A stretch of DNA of 64,000 nucleotides from Papilionanthe hookeriana x Papilionanthe teres (lineage: Eukaryota; Streptophyta; Magnoliopsida; Asparagales; Orchidaceae), in NCBI GenBank assembly GCA_022702705.1, contig CM040428.1:113630183-113694182 (forward strand). Reading direction: 5' to 3'. The position numbers were made by a program, and so were the translations under genes. Each line of letters opens with the position of its first letter. Position 1 is the first letter of the stretch. Under the pieces are notes generated by a model. The model saw nothing but the letters and a program-made list of their open reading frames with translations, was not told the DNA's origin and did not search any database. Shown here piece after piece: positions 46,850-58,975 of the stretch.

Positions 46850-47062
46850 TCCACACGTAACTCTAGGTGTGGAGTCTTGACGTAATATTTCTTCTTAGAA
46901 AGTTAAAAAAGTGATGTTTATATGTTAAATATGAAAAATTTGCGTGTTATAAAGGTACGAAAAAGCAAAGTTGTTGGTACGTAAAACATAAGATTTGGTG
47001 ATATGTACGTTAATGTCTCCTTTTTTAATTCACCGACGTAGACTTCCACCGAGCGAAGGCCA
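46850..47062 (+). promoter_or_regulatory. Upstream region of the host gene
   Basis: This 213-base interval separates the end of the D LTR from the host start codon. TTATAAAG at 46947-46954, about 110 bases before the ATG, is a plausible TATA box. Everything further upstream is transposon, so the native promoter is short or includes LTR sequence. Confidence 0.4.
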
Positions 47063-47298
47063 ATGGGGGCCTCTGAATCTGTCACCTCCAAATTGCAGCA
47101 ACAGGTAATCGTTTCGGCTTCTACCAATCTCTTTGACCTACTCAAGTCGGCTGTTAGCGTTCGGATTTCTCTTTTGAAGAACACAATCAAAGAATCTGAG
47201 TTTAAATTTGGCAGCCACCGATCGATCAGGTCACTACCGTTTCTGAAAGGAAAGAGGACACTGACCCTATATTGGAGCGGATCCAGGCCTTGAAGATC
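47063..47298 (+). CDS. Host gene exon 1 (with apparent 1-base deletion)
   Basis: Starts at ATGGGGGCCTCTGAATC. The first frame runs through NLFDLLKSAV and ISLLKNTIKESEFKFG. The C-terminal part (VTTVSERKEDTD, ILERIQALKI) is in the next frame. The switch lies between about 47206, after a stop in the second frame, and 47240. The length is 236 bases, one short of a multiple of three. It ends at GATC|GTGAGC, a good donor. Confidence 0.6.
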
Positions 47299-50200
47299 GT
47301 GAGCTTTATATTAGCAGTCCTCGATAATTTCGGTGTTCGTTCCTTTTCGCTTACCCAATCGCTAAAAATGGTTTTCATATTGCAGGCGACGCCGCTGCTG
47401 AGTTCCCAGCCGTCTTCAGAGGGTAGCTTGACAGATATCCTTGTCAGGAAACCCTCTTCTTCGTCCAACTCCACCATTCCAGGCAAGAACTTCCTTTCTG
47501 AATATTCATCTTTGCTTTTAGCTTATTGTTACTTTTTTTTTCTTCTGGCTTATTCTAAGGTCCTGCTTGAATGCTGTTTGTGTCCGAGTTTGACTGGAAA
47601 ATCTTGCATAATTTTTTTGGTCATCGACTATTAGATTGAGTGGAAGATGGGGAGGGCTATAAATGCTGTGATGCATACTAGAAGGTTCACGACATTAGAA
47701 TAATGAATTATTTTCTTAGTGCTGGACTGAAATCTAACACACATTTAGGTAATTAAAGAGAAGCAAGCAGAGATTACACCTCATTTTTTACATAGAGAAT
47801 CCTGAAAATCGAAAAAAAGAACATGAGGTATAGCCCAAATGAAATAATTCACTATGAATGGTGAGTACAAATTCCACTATTCTCCTGAATTAGAAAAAAT
47901 AGAGTTATAAAATTGAACATTGTAAATGTTCAACAATAATTTATCAATTATAGTTATAGTCTAACTATAATGAATGTAGTTCTCAGTGATATCAAGCTGC
48001 AAGGGCCGTAGTCGATTGCTATAGATGCAGTAATTTGCTGTGAATGTTGTAGAAGGTGGATGTAGCGCTAACTTGTTATATAGGCCGTAGGTGAAAGCCA
48101 TGGTAGTAGTTGACAGTGTGGGCTAAAGATGGTTACATCGAAAGCATCGGTTGACCATAGAGGCCATAGTAGGATACTGTAGGACCTGTGAGTCACGTAG
48201 ACCGTAATTATGAGCTGCGATGATATCCGTAGACCGAAGAGGCCAGAGACAGGAGTTGCACGAGCTGTATGCTATGTAGGCCGTAATTTGGTCACATGCA
48301 GCTATAGTGATGAGCTGTGCCGACATGTGTAGGTCGTAGAGGCCGAGCCGGAGTCGCTCGAGCTTTGATAACGTCCTTAGGTTTATCACATTTGTAGGTC
48401 GCAAATGCTGAAATTAGGAGCTGCACGAGATGTGATAATGTCTGTGGTTTGCAGAGTTTCATAGTTGAGAGTTGCACTAGCTGTGATGATGTCTATAGGC
48501 TACAAAAATCATAGTTGAGAGCACCTAAGTTCTCATAATTTTGAGAGCAGCAGATGTCAGAGCTGGGAGCAATCTCCTTGTAAGTATTTGAAACCACACA
48601 TACAAAGTACTAGATTCAAATCAAAATACAATGAAAATACATATCTTTGATGAAAATCAAACTCTCATTGTATAGTAAAAGCATTCTCCTGGTAATCCTC
48701 TCCAAGAACAAAGTGAAAAGAAAAGAAGAAATTCTCTCTCTCTCTTTCTCTCTCACCTTGTTGCCACACTTGGGCTCACGCCCAAGCTTTCACTTCTTCT
48801 CCAGGCCTTCTTCTCCTCTTCTAATCTTCTCCTCGTTATTATCCTCTTCTCCAAGAGTTCAAGAATGTTTTTATAATTTTCCAAGAGATGTTTAAGTGTC
48901 TCTTCAAAAAGAGTCCACATTCAATGAATCTTCCAAACGGTGCCTTAATTGCCTCTTCACTCCATGAGACACATCTCTTCAATAATAACTCCTTCTAACC
49001 GACCCAAACTCTTCTAGAAAATATATTTTATCATTCCTAATGAATTCCCCAAGAGACACTTCGCAACGCTTCGAACATCGTCTAAATCCGACGTTTCTTC
49101 TAGAAGTTATGCCAAAAACCGTCACTGGCGGCTATGCGCCGATTTTCGGCTCATAGGCACCACTGCCAGGCGACTATGCGCCAACTGCTGGTGCCTAGGC
49201 GCCAGACACAGGTACAAATGTGTCCGGTTTGATCCGTTTTGCTCCGGTATGCTCCATTATGGTCCATTTTTGTACTTTTTGCTCCAATCACTCCAAATTC
49301 TTCAATTTGATGTACCTACAACCAAAAACACAAGAAAACATACTTTTAAAGTGCAATATCATTATAAAATATAACATAAAAAGTAGTTTATTTTTAGGTT
49401 GATCACGATGCTTTCGCCGCAGTGCTCAGCTCGACAACCGCTGACGCCCGCCGCAATAGTTTCCCTCGGTCACTCTTCGAACTCTTCACTGTATGGCTTC
49501 GGACAGAACGTGTGCTGTCGCCCTTGCGGGCTCCTAAGTTGTGTTTCTTCCCACCTTTTGTGCTGGCAGAGAGTGGCGAATTCTGCTACATCAAGAAACC
49601 TGGTAGGAAGAATGGGAAGCCAGCCATCTTTCTTACGGAAGCAGAATCTAATCAGCTTGCTCACGCCTGTTGTCTGAACCTGATCGGGAAATTTCTTTAT
49701 GGTCATCTCAAAATGTAGCTTATTTGTAAGGAATTTGAGCATATGCACCTTATTGGGGAATGAAAAGTTGGTCTTTTAGATGGAAGACACATCCTTATTC
49801 AGCTTAAAAATGAAGAGGATTACACACGTTTATTTGCTAGACGATTAATCTGGATTGATAACAGAGCTATGAAGATTTGAAATGGTTGATAGATTTTGAC
49901 CCCCAGATGGAACTACCAACCATTCCGGTCTAGATTCGCCTCCCTGGCCTAACAAATCAGCATTTACTCAAGAAATGTTGTTCTCTATTGCTTCAGCTTA
50001 CGGTAATCCACTCAAAATGGACACTCCTATTCTTAATCTTTCCCGTCCCTCTGAAGCCAAGGTACTTTGAAAGGGACATTACCTCAATCGCTCCTGACGA
50101 AATTTGGATTGGCTCACAGAATCAAAAATATTGGCAAAGGTTTTTATTGAACCTTTCTTTTCGTATTGCTCGCATTGTCGTTTGTTCGGCCATTCCAATT

Positions 50201-50970
50201 CTCTGTCACCATCTACACCCACATCTAAGACCAAATAAGCCAAGTGCTCAGCCAGAAGCAGTGATTCCCTCTCCTTCTGATCCGCTCCAAGTTATTGACA
50301 CTATTGATTATCAGAAGGATACTCCTGAAGATGCTACTATCTTCTAGGGTGATATGTCACATAAAGCTCATGATGTAGGTCCTATTTTGGAACCTCTTCT
50401 CGTGGGGGCAGGGGAGACATTTCACACTTCACATGCCCTATATCTAACTTTGATATAACGGGTGGCAATATTTCTACTGACTTTCTACCGCCTCTTCAGA
50501 TGAAGCAGTAGTTACGAGCGACTCGCACACGTAGTTCAAGATGTGCAATGTACTACACTCGTCCGTCAAGCTTTGGACCAATCCACGGAGCATATGAGTT
50601 AGTCTTCGAATGATGACTGACAGGTTTACACATCCAGGAAGAAGAAGTAGAATGGAGGCATACTACCAGACCTGAGGGATGATACATTGGTTGATTCGGG
50701 AAATGACAACAAAATTAATAATTTTTTAGCTGGATCCCGTCCTAGAACCAGAGACAGAGGCAGGACTAAATTGAATTTCGCAAGCTAAGTGATTCTACGA
50801 ATGTTGGCATACTTTTGGTGTTAAATTTCTATTCTAATTTTTAAATTTTGATTTTTTGGGTATACATGTATCCTATGTTTATAGTGTATGCTGGATGGTT
50901 AGGGTCCTTTTTAGGCCATTTCTTTCCAACTTATCTCTACATTTCCTCTTATTAATATATTCGCTTCGGG

Positions 50971-51046
<76 letters not shown>

Positions 51047-52117
51047 AAAGCCGAAAGTGCTAATTTTATTAAAATTGAAAGAGGTACATAAAGGTGTATG
51101 AGGGACCCCAAAAAGGTGCCCTACCCACACACCCTAAACATTCTAAGAAAGATAAGACACATATAAGGCTCTAAAAGTTAAAAAACACGCAGAAAACAAG
51201 TTGCTAGGGGCGAGCCGAACCTGTCCCGCTCTGGTTCTAGTAACGGAGCCAGCTAACAAATTGCTGAGTGCCGTGCTATTCCCCGAAGTAACTAAAGTAA
51301 TATCCATTAAGATCTCAAGGGGGGTGTGCCTCCCTTCTTCTTCTTCCTCTTCCTCATAGATGTATAAACCCACCATTCCTCATCCGAAGACAGGGTCATT
51401 TGATTAGTGCGGTCAACAGATTGTCGGGCATGTAGTGGAGAATGAGCCCCTTGCTCCTGGCTGACAATAACAACAGTCTCATTCTGAAGAGTTGTAAAAC
51501 ATGTCCTCTCTAACTGACGCTTCCTGAGGATGAAGCTGCAATAGTTTCCTGATTATCAGACCGAAGAATATCCTTTGGAGAAAAGGAACCTGCAGTATTG
51601 TTTTCAACATTGATAGTTGTAGGAGACCCAACTGAACTATCAGCCAAAACATTAGTTAGAAGAACAGTAACAATATTGTCTCTAGTAGTGGGAGGGAGAG
51701 GTGGCATCGTGACGTACCAATGTTTCAATAGTCTGTGGAGAGCGTTCTGGAGCGGAAGAGGGATAGGTGTGAAGTGAGGCAGACCCAGTAACATTTGTAC
51801 TTGGAGGTTTTAGATTCAGATGTAGATGGTAACACTGAGAAGAAGAGGGTCAAAACATACGGCAGTAGGTATAGTAAAGAGGTATCTGTTCGAGTTCTGG
51901 TCGTTGCCAAAATCCCTAATGTTGTGTGTCGATCCATATCTCTTTCGGAAAACGTAATATAATATCTCATTCTATCAATATTTTAGCCTCAGAAGGCTGA
52001 GTCAGATTCGCTGTAGGCGTATCAGTTTTGAGTGGTGTGCCATATACCTTCGCGAAAGTAAGAGCTCTTGATCGTAATGGTGGACTTGCAAACTGCTGAA
52101 GCGCAATCAAACATGAA

Positions 52118-52191
<74 letters not shown>

Positions 52192-55100
52192 AAACTCCAC
52201 TTTGAAGTAGTAACTTCAAGGAAGGAGGAATATATTAGAAAAGGTAAAAATTACAGAAATCTGATAATGGGAAGGCCTAAGACATCTCCCTGTAGTAAAA
52301 ACAGAAGATTGGGAGACAAACATGTATAGAATACAGGAATTTCTGAATGCATAGCAGCCTTAGCAAGCCAGTTTTCTGGCTTGTTACCTTCCCTGTAAAT
52401 AAACTGAAAAATTACAGTAAGAGGGGTGGAAAGCTGTTCAATTTGTAGTCAGGGTACTCAAAACTATGGACAAGGAGTTTTGTGTATCAAAATATCAATC
52501 AGCAGTTGGGAGTCAGATTCCACAATGATACTATGCAGCTATTTTCTAAGAGAAGCAATCAGAGCCCAATATACAACCAAGGTTTCAGCTTCCAATGCAT
52601 TACTAGCAAAAACTGGAGTTTGTCGATATAAAAAGCAATGGCCATTCCAATTTCTGAAAATTGCCCCAATACCAGCATTTGGAGAGAGATAGCTGCCATC
52701 AGTGTTGATTTTAATCCAACCTCTTTGAGGTTTCTGCCAATAGACCAGCTGTGTATTGATAGTGAAGGAGGAATTTAGAACTTGTGGGAGTATGTTGGGG
52801 AAGTTCTTCCACTGGATCAGCTTTTTGATGAAAGATAGGCAGTGGGTGGACACCAAATGTGTTGGCTGAATGTTGTCCTCAAACTTTGCTTTGTTCCGAG
52901 CCATCCACACAAAAGTTACCACACAAGAAATGATGTCAAAATGCCGCTTGTGCCAGTCCTGTCAGCAGCTGAAAAAAGAGTTCCATGAAAGAATGATGGT
53001 CGGTACATTAAGGTGAGATAATACTGTTGTCCAAACTTCTTGAAAAAAAGGACAGCTGAAGAAAAGGTGTGGCAGTGTTTCTTCAGCCCTTTTACAAAAC
53101 TTGCAGCAGGAGGGACCCCCAATTCCCGTGAGTTTCAGTATATCATCTGTAGGAAGTAGATGATGAAAGAGCCTCCAGCAAAAGAAAGACATAGATGGTG
53201 ATAGAAATTTGTTCCAAAGCTGTTTTCCCCAATGGAGCTTGTGCCTATGATCATATTGTGAGTAAACAAAGGATGTGGTTGTTTGGGTAACTGTTTTCCT
53301 AACCATAAGAGTGTTCTTTCTGTGAGAGACAATTGGAATTTTCAAGATGGTTTGGACATGTTGACGATCAAAGATATTATTCAGAAACATAATATTCCAC
53401 TGCCCCTCATGCCAGTAGTTTTCTACCTTCAGGTGCAGCAGACTATTATCTTGCAGATAGGGCAGCACCTTCCCCTCCCCACTCAAATTATCCAACCATA
53501 AATTAAGTTGACCCTCCCCCAATTGCCATATAAATAAATCTTCAGCTTTATCTTTCACTTTGAGCATGCTAGACCAGATTCTGGAATCCCCAAGTTTCCC
53601 AACAACCAATGTAGGGTGAGAGTGTCTGCAGTATTTGCCTTTGAGGAAGTGAGCCCACAATGATGTTTGTGCTCTAAAGTTGATCCAAAGCTTGCAAAAA
53701 TAAATTTGTTGTATTTGATAGAAACTTTTAAAGCCAAGGCCACCATTTCCATAAGGTTTACAAACTTTTCTCCAATTAGTCCAGTGCAGTGTCTAGAACC
53801 AGCCCACAAGAATCTGTTGAAGGTCCTCTCCAGCAAGAGTTGAGTGCTTTTTTTCATAGTGACCATTTGTAATATGTAAGAGGGAAAAGTGGCCAGCACA
53901 CTCTTGAGCAGTGTAAGTCTTCCCCCATTAGAAAGAAAGGAAATAGTCCAGCAGGTGAGTTGTCTATGGATCTTGGTAACAACCTCATCAAGTTGAACTT
54001 GTTTAGTTCTGCCTTTGATTAAAGGAACACCAAGATATTTCAATGGACCAGTTTGAAGTTTGAAGCCAGTATGCTGAACCATCCAATGTGCAACCTGAGG
54101 TCTGATCCATTTACTTAGCATTATACCACATTTCTGTAAGTTAAGATTCATTTCAGAGCAATTCATAAAGGTGTAAAGACTGTTGGTGATCAATTTGACA
54201 GAAGGTTTTGTAGCTTTGAGGAATATTATCATGTCATCTGCAAAAGCAAGGTGTCTAATAGCAATATCTGATCTATGGTTGTAAATATTGTGTGGAGCAA
54301 CTTTAAACAAATCATTGAGCATTCTAGAGAGGTAATCAAAGATTAAAATAAATATGGTAGGTGAAAAAGGATCACCTTGTTTAATGCTCCGAGTGAAATT
54401 AAAGAACCCATGAGTAGCCCCATTGATGAGGATAGAGTTATTGTTGTAGTGAAGTCATCTCAAGGCAAATTGAATGAATGCAATATTAAAGCCTCTAGCA
54501 GTCAACACCTCCTCAATGAAAACCCAATGGATTGTGTCATAAGCTTAATGATAACAATGCTCGCTGTTTGATTTAAACTGATAAGGTGATCTAGGGGGGT
54601 TGAAATCTGAAGACCATGACCTTACTTATGATCTTGGAAATCACATTAGTCAGACTAATTGGTCTAACATGATCCCAGGAAGTGCAGTTAGTGTCTTTAG
54701 GAATAAGTGTGATGGAAGAAGCAGTAAAGTATTTAGGAGGTTGGCCACCCCTAAAGAAATCTTGTACCACTCTGATAAGATCAGATTTGATGATGTTCCA
54801 AGCTTGTTTATAAAAATCTGCTGAAAAACCATCTGGGCCTACCTCTTTGTTATTATCCAGAGAATCCAAGGCTACTTTAATTTTCCCTTCAGAAGGGATG
54901 ACAGTAAGGTTCAAATTGTTGGTGTAATCCTTAAGGTGAAGGAAGAGAGTAGGGTTAATTGGCTTTCTCACAAAGGGGGGTTGGGTTAACCTGTTTTGGA
55001 AATGATGAACAACACTGTTAACAATATCCTGATAAGTTCTCAACTAGTTACCAACCTCATCCTTGATCTGATGAATAGCATTGCATTTCCTTCTGTAGTT

Positions 55101-56120
55101 GATACAAGCATTGTAATATTTAGAATTCCCGTCTCCCTCACAAAATTTGGTTACCCCAACTTTTTGGAGGAGCAGCTGTTCTTATAATTTGATAGCAGTA
55201 AGAAACTCCTCATTAGCATTAAGCAAATCAATTTCAGATACTTTCCCATTAGTGAATTGGTTTTCAAGTTCAGTAACCTTAGCTTCAGCGTTAATAACTC
55301 TAGTATTTATGTTGCCAAAAACAGTCCAATTCCAATTTTTAAGATGAGAACCTAACTTCTTTTGAATAACCCAAAGCTTAATCCAAGGGTTGTTGGAGTT
55401 ATAAGATTGCCAAATCTGTTGCACTTGTGCAAGAAAATCAGGATGGGAGGCCCGCACATTCAAATATCTAAAGGAGGCTTTAGCCATGGTGTCAGAACCC
55501 CTTATTGAAATCACAATAGGTCTATGATCTGAGCCAGACATAGGTAAATGAAGTACAGTGGTCTGCAGAAAATCAGTTAACCAATGTTGATTAACCAGTA
55601 TTCTGTCCAACCTCTCCCATATTTTCCCCCGTCTCCATGTAAACTTTGGCCCTGAGAAACCTAAATCATGTAGACCAGCAAGTTGTATGTTGTCATTGAA
55701 GTTCTGCATCTTGTTAATATCTGGAGGTCTGCCACCCAACTTCTCCCAAGGGGCAGCCAAACAATTAAAATCACCTCCAATGAGCCACTTTGTGGTGATA
55801 GAGTGACTTAGTGGAATAAGATTCTGCCAAAGTCTCTGTCTATCAGATTTAGAGCAGCTTGCATATTCAAATGTGGCTTGGCCCTCCTGACCAGTAAATT
55901 TAATTGAGAAATGTAAAAATTGGGGTTGGTCAACCAATATCTGCCAAGTGACTTCCCTGCGACAAAGCAGCCAGATTTTGTTATTTACATTTGCATAAAA
56001 TTGAAATCTAATGAACTTCCTCAGTATTTTATCAGGATATTTAGAAACCATTGGTTCCAGAATAACTATGCACCAAAATTTATGCACCCTATTGAGTTGT
56101 AAAAGTCTGTTAAGGGACCT

Positions 56121-56185
<65 letters not shown>

Positions 56186-57986
56186 AAAGGCCTCAAGGGC
56201 CAATTTCATTAAGATAAAACAGATACAAGAGTTTGTGGATGTGGCCCGAAACCCGGCTCCAACCCATACGATACAACGTTAAACAAAATGAAGCTTTAAG
56301 GTCATAACAAAAATTTACAAAACAACCATGTCTACGAACGAGAACGTGTCGCTCTCGCTTCCGTTCCTAGGAGATCCATAAAGTAAACTCTTAACAACTC
56401 GCACCATTGCCATGAGTGATCAAAGTATCATCAACAAAAAGAGAATCGCCAGACTTCTTCTTTCGTCGAGAAGTGTAAACCTGCCAATTCGCTGCCTCTT
56501 CTTCTTCAGATGCTTCGTCTTCTGATGTCTGAATCTGCGAACACTTACCGGTGAGTCGGTCAAGCCGACACGTATGGTAGACTCTCCCGAGCCGTTTCGC
56601 ACCGGCAGAGAGGGGTCACCATACCAACTTGTTCAACAAGCACAAGTCTTAATCACCTGAGAGAGCAACTAGTAGTAGGATGAAGAGTCACCCCGATGCA
56701 CCATGTCGGCTCGTATCGTACCGTGTTCCCTTTTAAACTAGTGAGTAACGATAGCGCTTAGTTAAGAATCTCAACAAGAAGCTAAAGAAGCTCCGCAGGC
56801 CCTTTTCCTCGAGGGGTGTACTAGCAGCAAGTGCCCCTAAGTGCGCCCAAACATTTTGCAATCGCCGAGCAAAAAGAGGTTTATCCTCTACCACCACCTT
56901 CCGCCAAAACCCATCTTCGTCTTCCGTGATCCAAATTCGATCCACATCCGGGAGGGTAAAATCCCTCTCAACCCGAACCCTCGCACCATCGTGCGATACC
57001 ATATCATAAGTGTCCGAATCCACTCTCGAGAAGTACTAAGCCGCTCGACTAATCGTTATATAAAGCTTTACGTCGGCACAAATGAAAGCGGAGTCCCGAA
57101 GCTTCAACCACATAGGAACAACGGGAGGTTCCTTAGATGAGTCAAAATATGAGTCCATTTAATAATCTTCATATGAGTATTAAGCAACTGGAACCGATTG
57201 TTGAGCAAAAAATCTCGCATAATCTTCTTTCTTTTGAATTCGATGAGTAGATGTCTACCATCCAAAACTCCCAATCTCCAACCTCCAACGAAATTCGGAT
57301 CCTCAAAGAACTTTCGACCAAATCCATTTTGGGATGACCAAATTGAATTTCCCAATTAGCGTGAACTTAACTTCCTCGCAAGAACCTTTCATTTCCACGG
57401 CAAATGAAGATAACCGCCGGCTTCCCATCCTTTACCCCAACCGGCCTAATAAAATGTTGTTCAATTTTACTCGCCGCCGCATCGTGAAAGGATTGTGGAA
57501 AAACAGATGATCATGAACTTTTTGTGGGAGGAGATATTCCCGCCTACCACTCCCGCAAAAGTCGATTTCTGTCGCCATGAAGGCGTCCGAGAACCGGCCG
57601 ATGTCGCAGCTCCGGCAGCGAGGCGGCAGGAGGGGTCGGCTAAGAGGACCCGGCCGTTGAGGAGACCGTGCAAAGGCGTCGTTCGGCCAGCGCACGGACG
57701 AGCCCCTGGGCCGCGAAGCAAGCACCGCAGGGACCACGACTGCAGACAAAGACGTTCCAGGCGACGCGAGCTCCCCGACCCGCCTGCTGAGGAAGACAGA
57801 CGATGCGAGCTCCAGGAGACGACGCGAGCTTCAGGAGACGACGCGAGCTCCTTCGCGGGACGACGAAAGCTGAGGGCGACGCACGGAGACCGACGATCGA
57901 CGAGATCGATGCAGTGGAAAAATCGCCGCGGGTTTCGCCATCAGGCGAAAACCCTAGCGGAGCGGGACGACGACGACGGCATCGTA

Positions 57987-58063
<77 letters not shown>

Positions 58064-58934
58064 TATATGTCTGTTGGCAAAGTTGTTTTTCCGATGTAAT
58101 TTTTCTCAGGTTGCGTGGCAGAATCTTACCGTGCTTTTGTCCTTGGGAAGCAAAGGCTTTCATTGGGATCTCCTCCACACCTGTTGGCAAAGTTGGCAGT
58201 CCAGAGGGTATGGGCATGTTCCTTTTATTGTGGCTTGGTTCATTTGGATGGCAAGAAATCAAGGTAAATTTGAAACCAAAGCTAGTTCTGTCACTCAAGT
58301 TGTAGGGCATTGTCTTTCCTTTATCCAGAAGCCGACTAAACATAAAAGGTTTCCCAACATTCTTCCCTCCCTCTCTCATGTGGAGGTGGCTCTTCCTTTG
58401 GTTAGTACTGTTGTCTGAACACCTCTTGACCCTTCTACTATCAAAATTAACACTGATAAGAGCTTTACTGATTGGGGAGCTGGTATTGGTGGTGTGTTCA
58501 GAAACCATTCAAGGAAGTGCCTGTTGTTCTTTCAAGCCCCTGTGGTTGCTGCTGATGCCCTTGAAGCTGAGTTGATTGCTGTTCACTGGGCTCTTCTGAT
58601 TGCTTTAAAGGCTTCCTGGGCCCACATATGGGTGGAGGTGGACTCTACAGTGCTGATTCAGCTGGTGGAACATGAGGAGCAGGCTGCTTGGCATCACAAC
58701 TTTTAGATTCACAAATGTAGAAACCTAATGTATCAACTACATGTTCATTTCTCTTTTATTTATAGAGAAGGGAACAGGCCTGCACACTAGTTGGCTATGT
58801 CAGGTCTGTCATCCGATGATGTTTCTATTTCTTCCTCCCCTCCTCTTGCCCTTTCCTTTTTGCTCATTGGGAACCTTCTTGATGTACCCCACCTCAGACG
58901 TGTAACTCATTGAAGTAATAGATTCTCCTTTTGT

Positions 58935-58975
<41 letters not shown>

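Larger units (their letters stand above)
47890..49405 (-). mobile_element. Probable degenerate solo LTR, related to B and A LTRs
   Basis: The right end TTTTTAGGTTGATCA at 49405 and the 250 bases before it resemble the start of the B/C and A LTRs on the minus strand: an AAAGTGCAATATCAT block, repeated TTTTGCTCC, then GC-rich repeats (GGCGACTATGCGCC, GTGCCTAGGCGCC, 49125-49210). No polypurine tract or coding region adjoins. The left boundary is not defined; 47890 is a guess. No target duplication was found. Confidence 0.5.

Noticed and set aside
50856..51130. ORFs encoding long Ile-Tyr runs over (TA)n tracts (also at 51967-52329, 56011-56217, 57495-58508)
   Set aside because: They only translate the microsatellite. 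The flanks are LINE sequence in other frames.
57495..58418. 307-codon plus-strand ORF rich in Arg
   Set aside because: It is antisense to the GC-rich 5' part of L4, runs through a (TA)n tract and ends in L5. GC-rich antisense DNA gives long open frames by chance.
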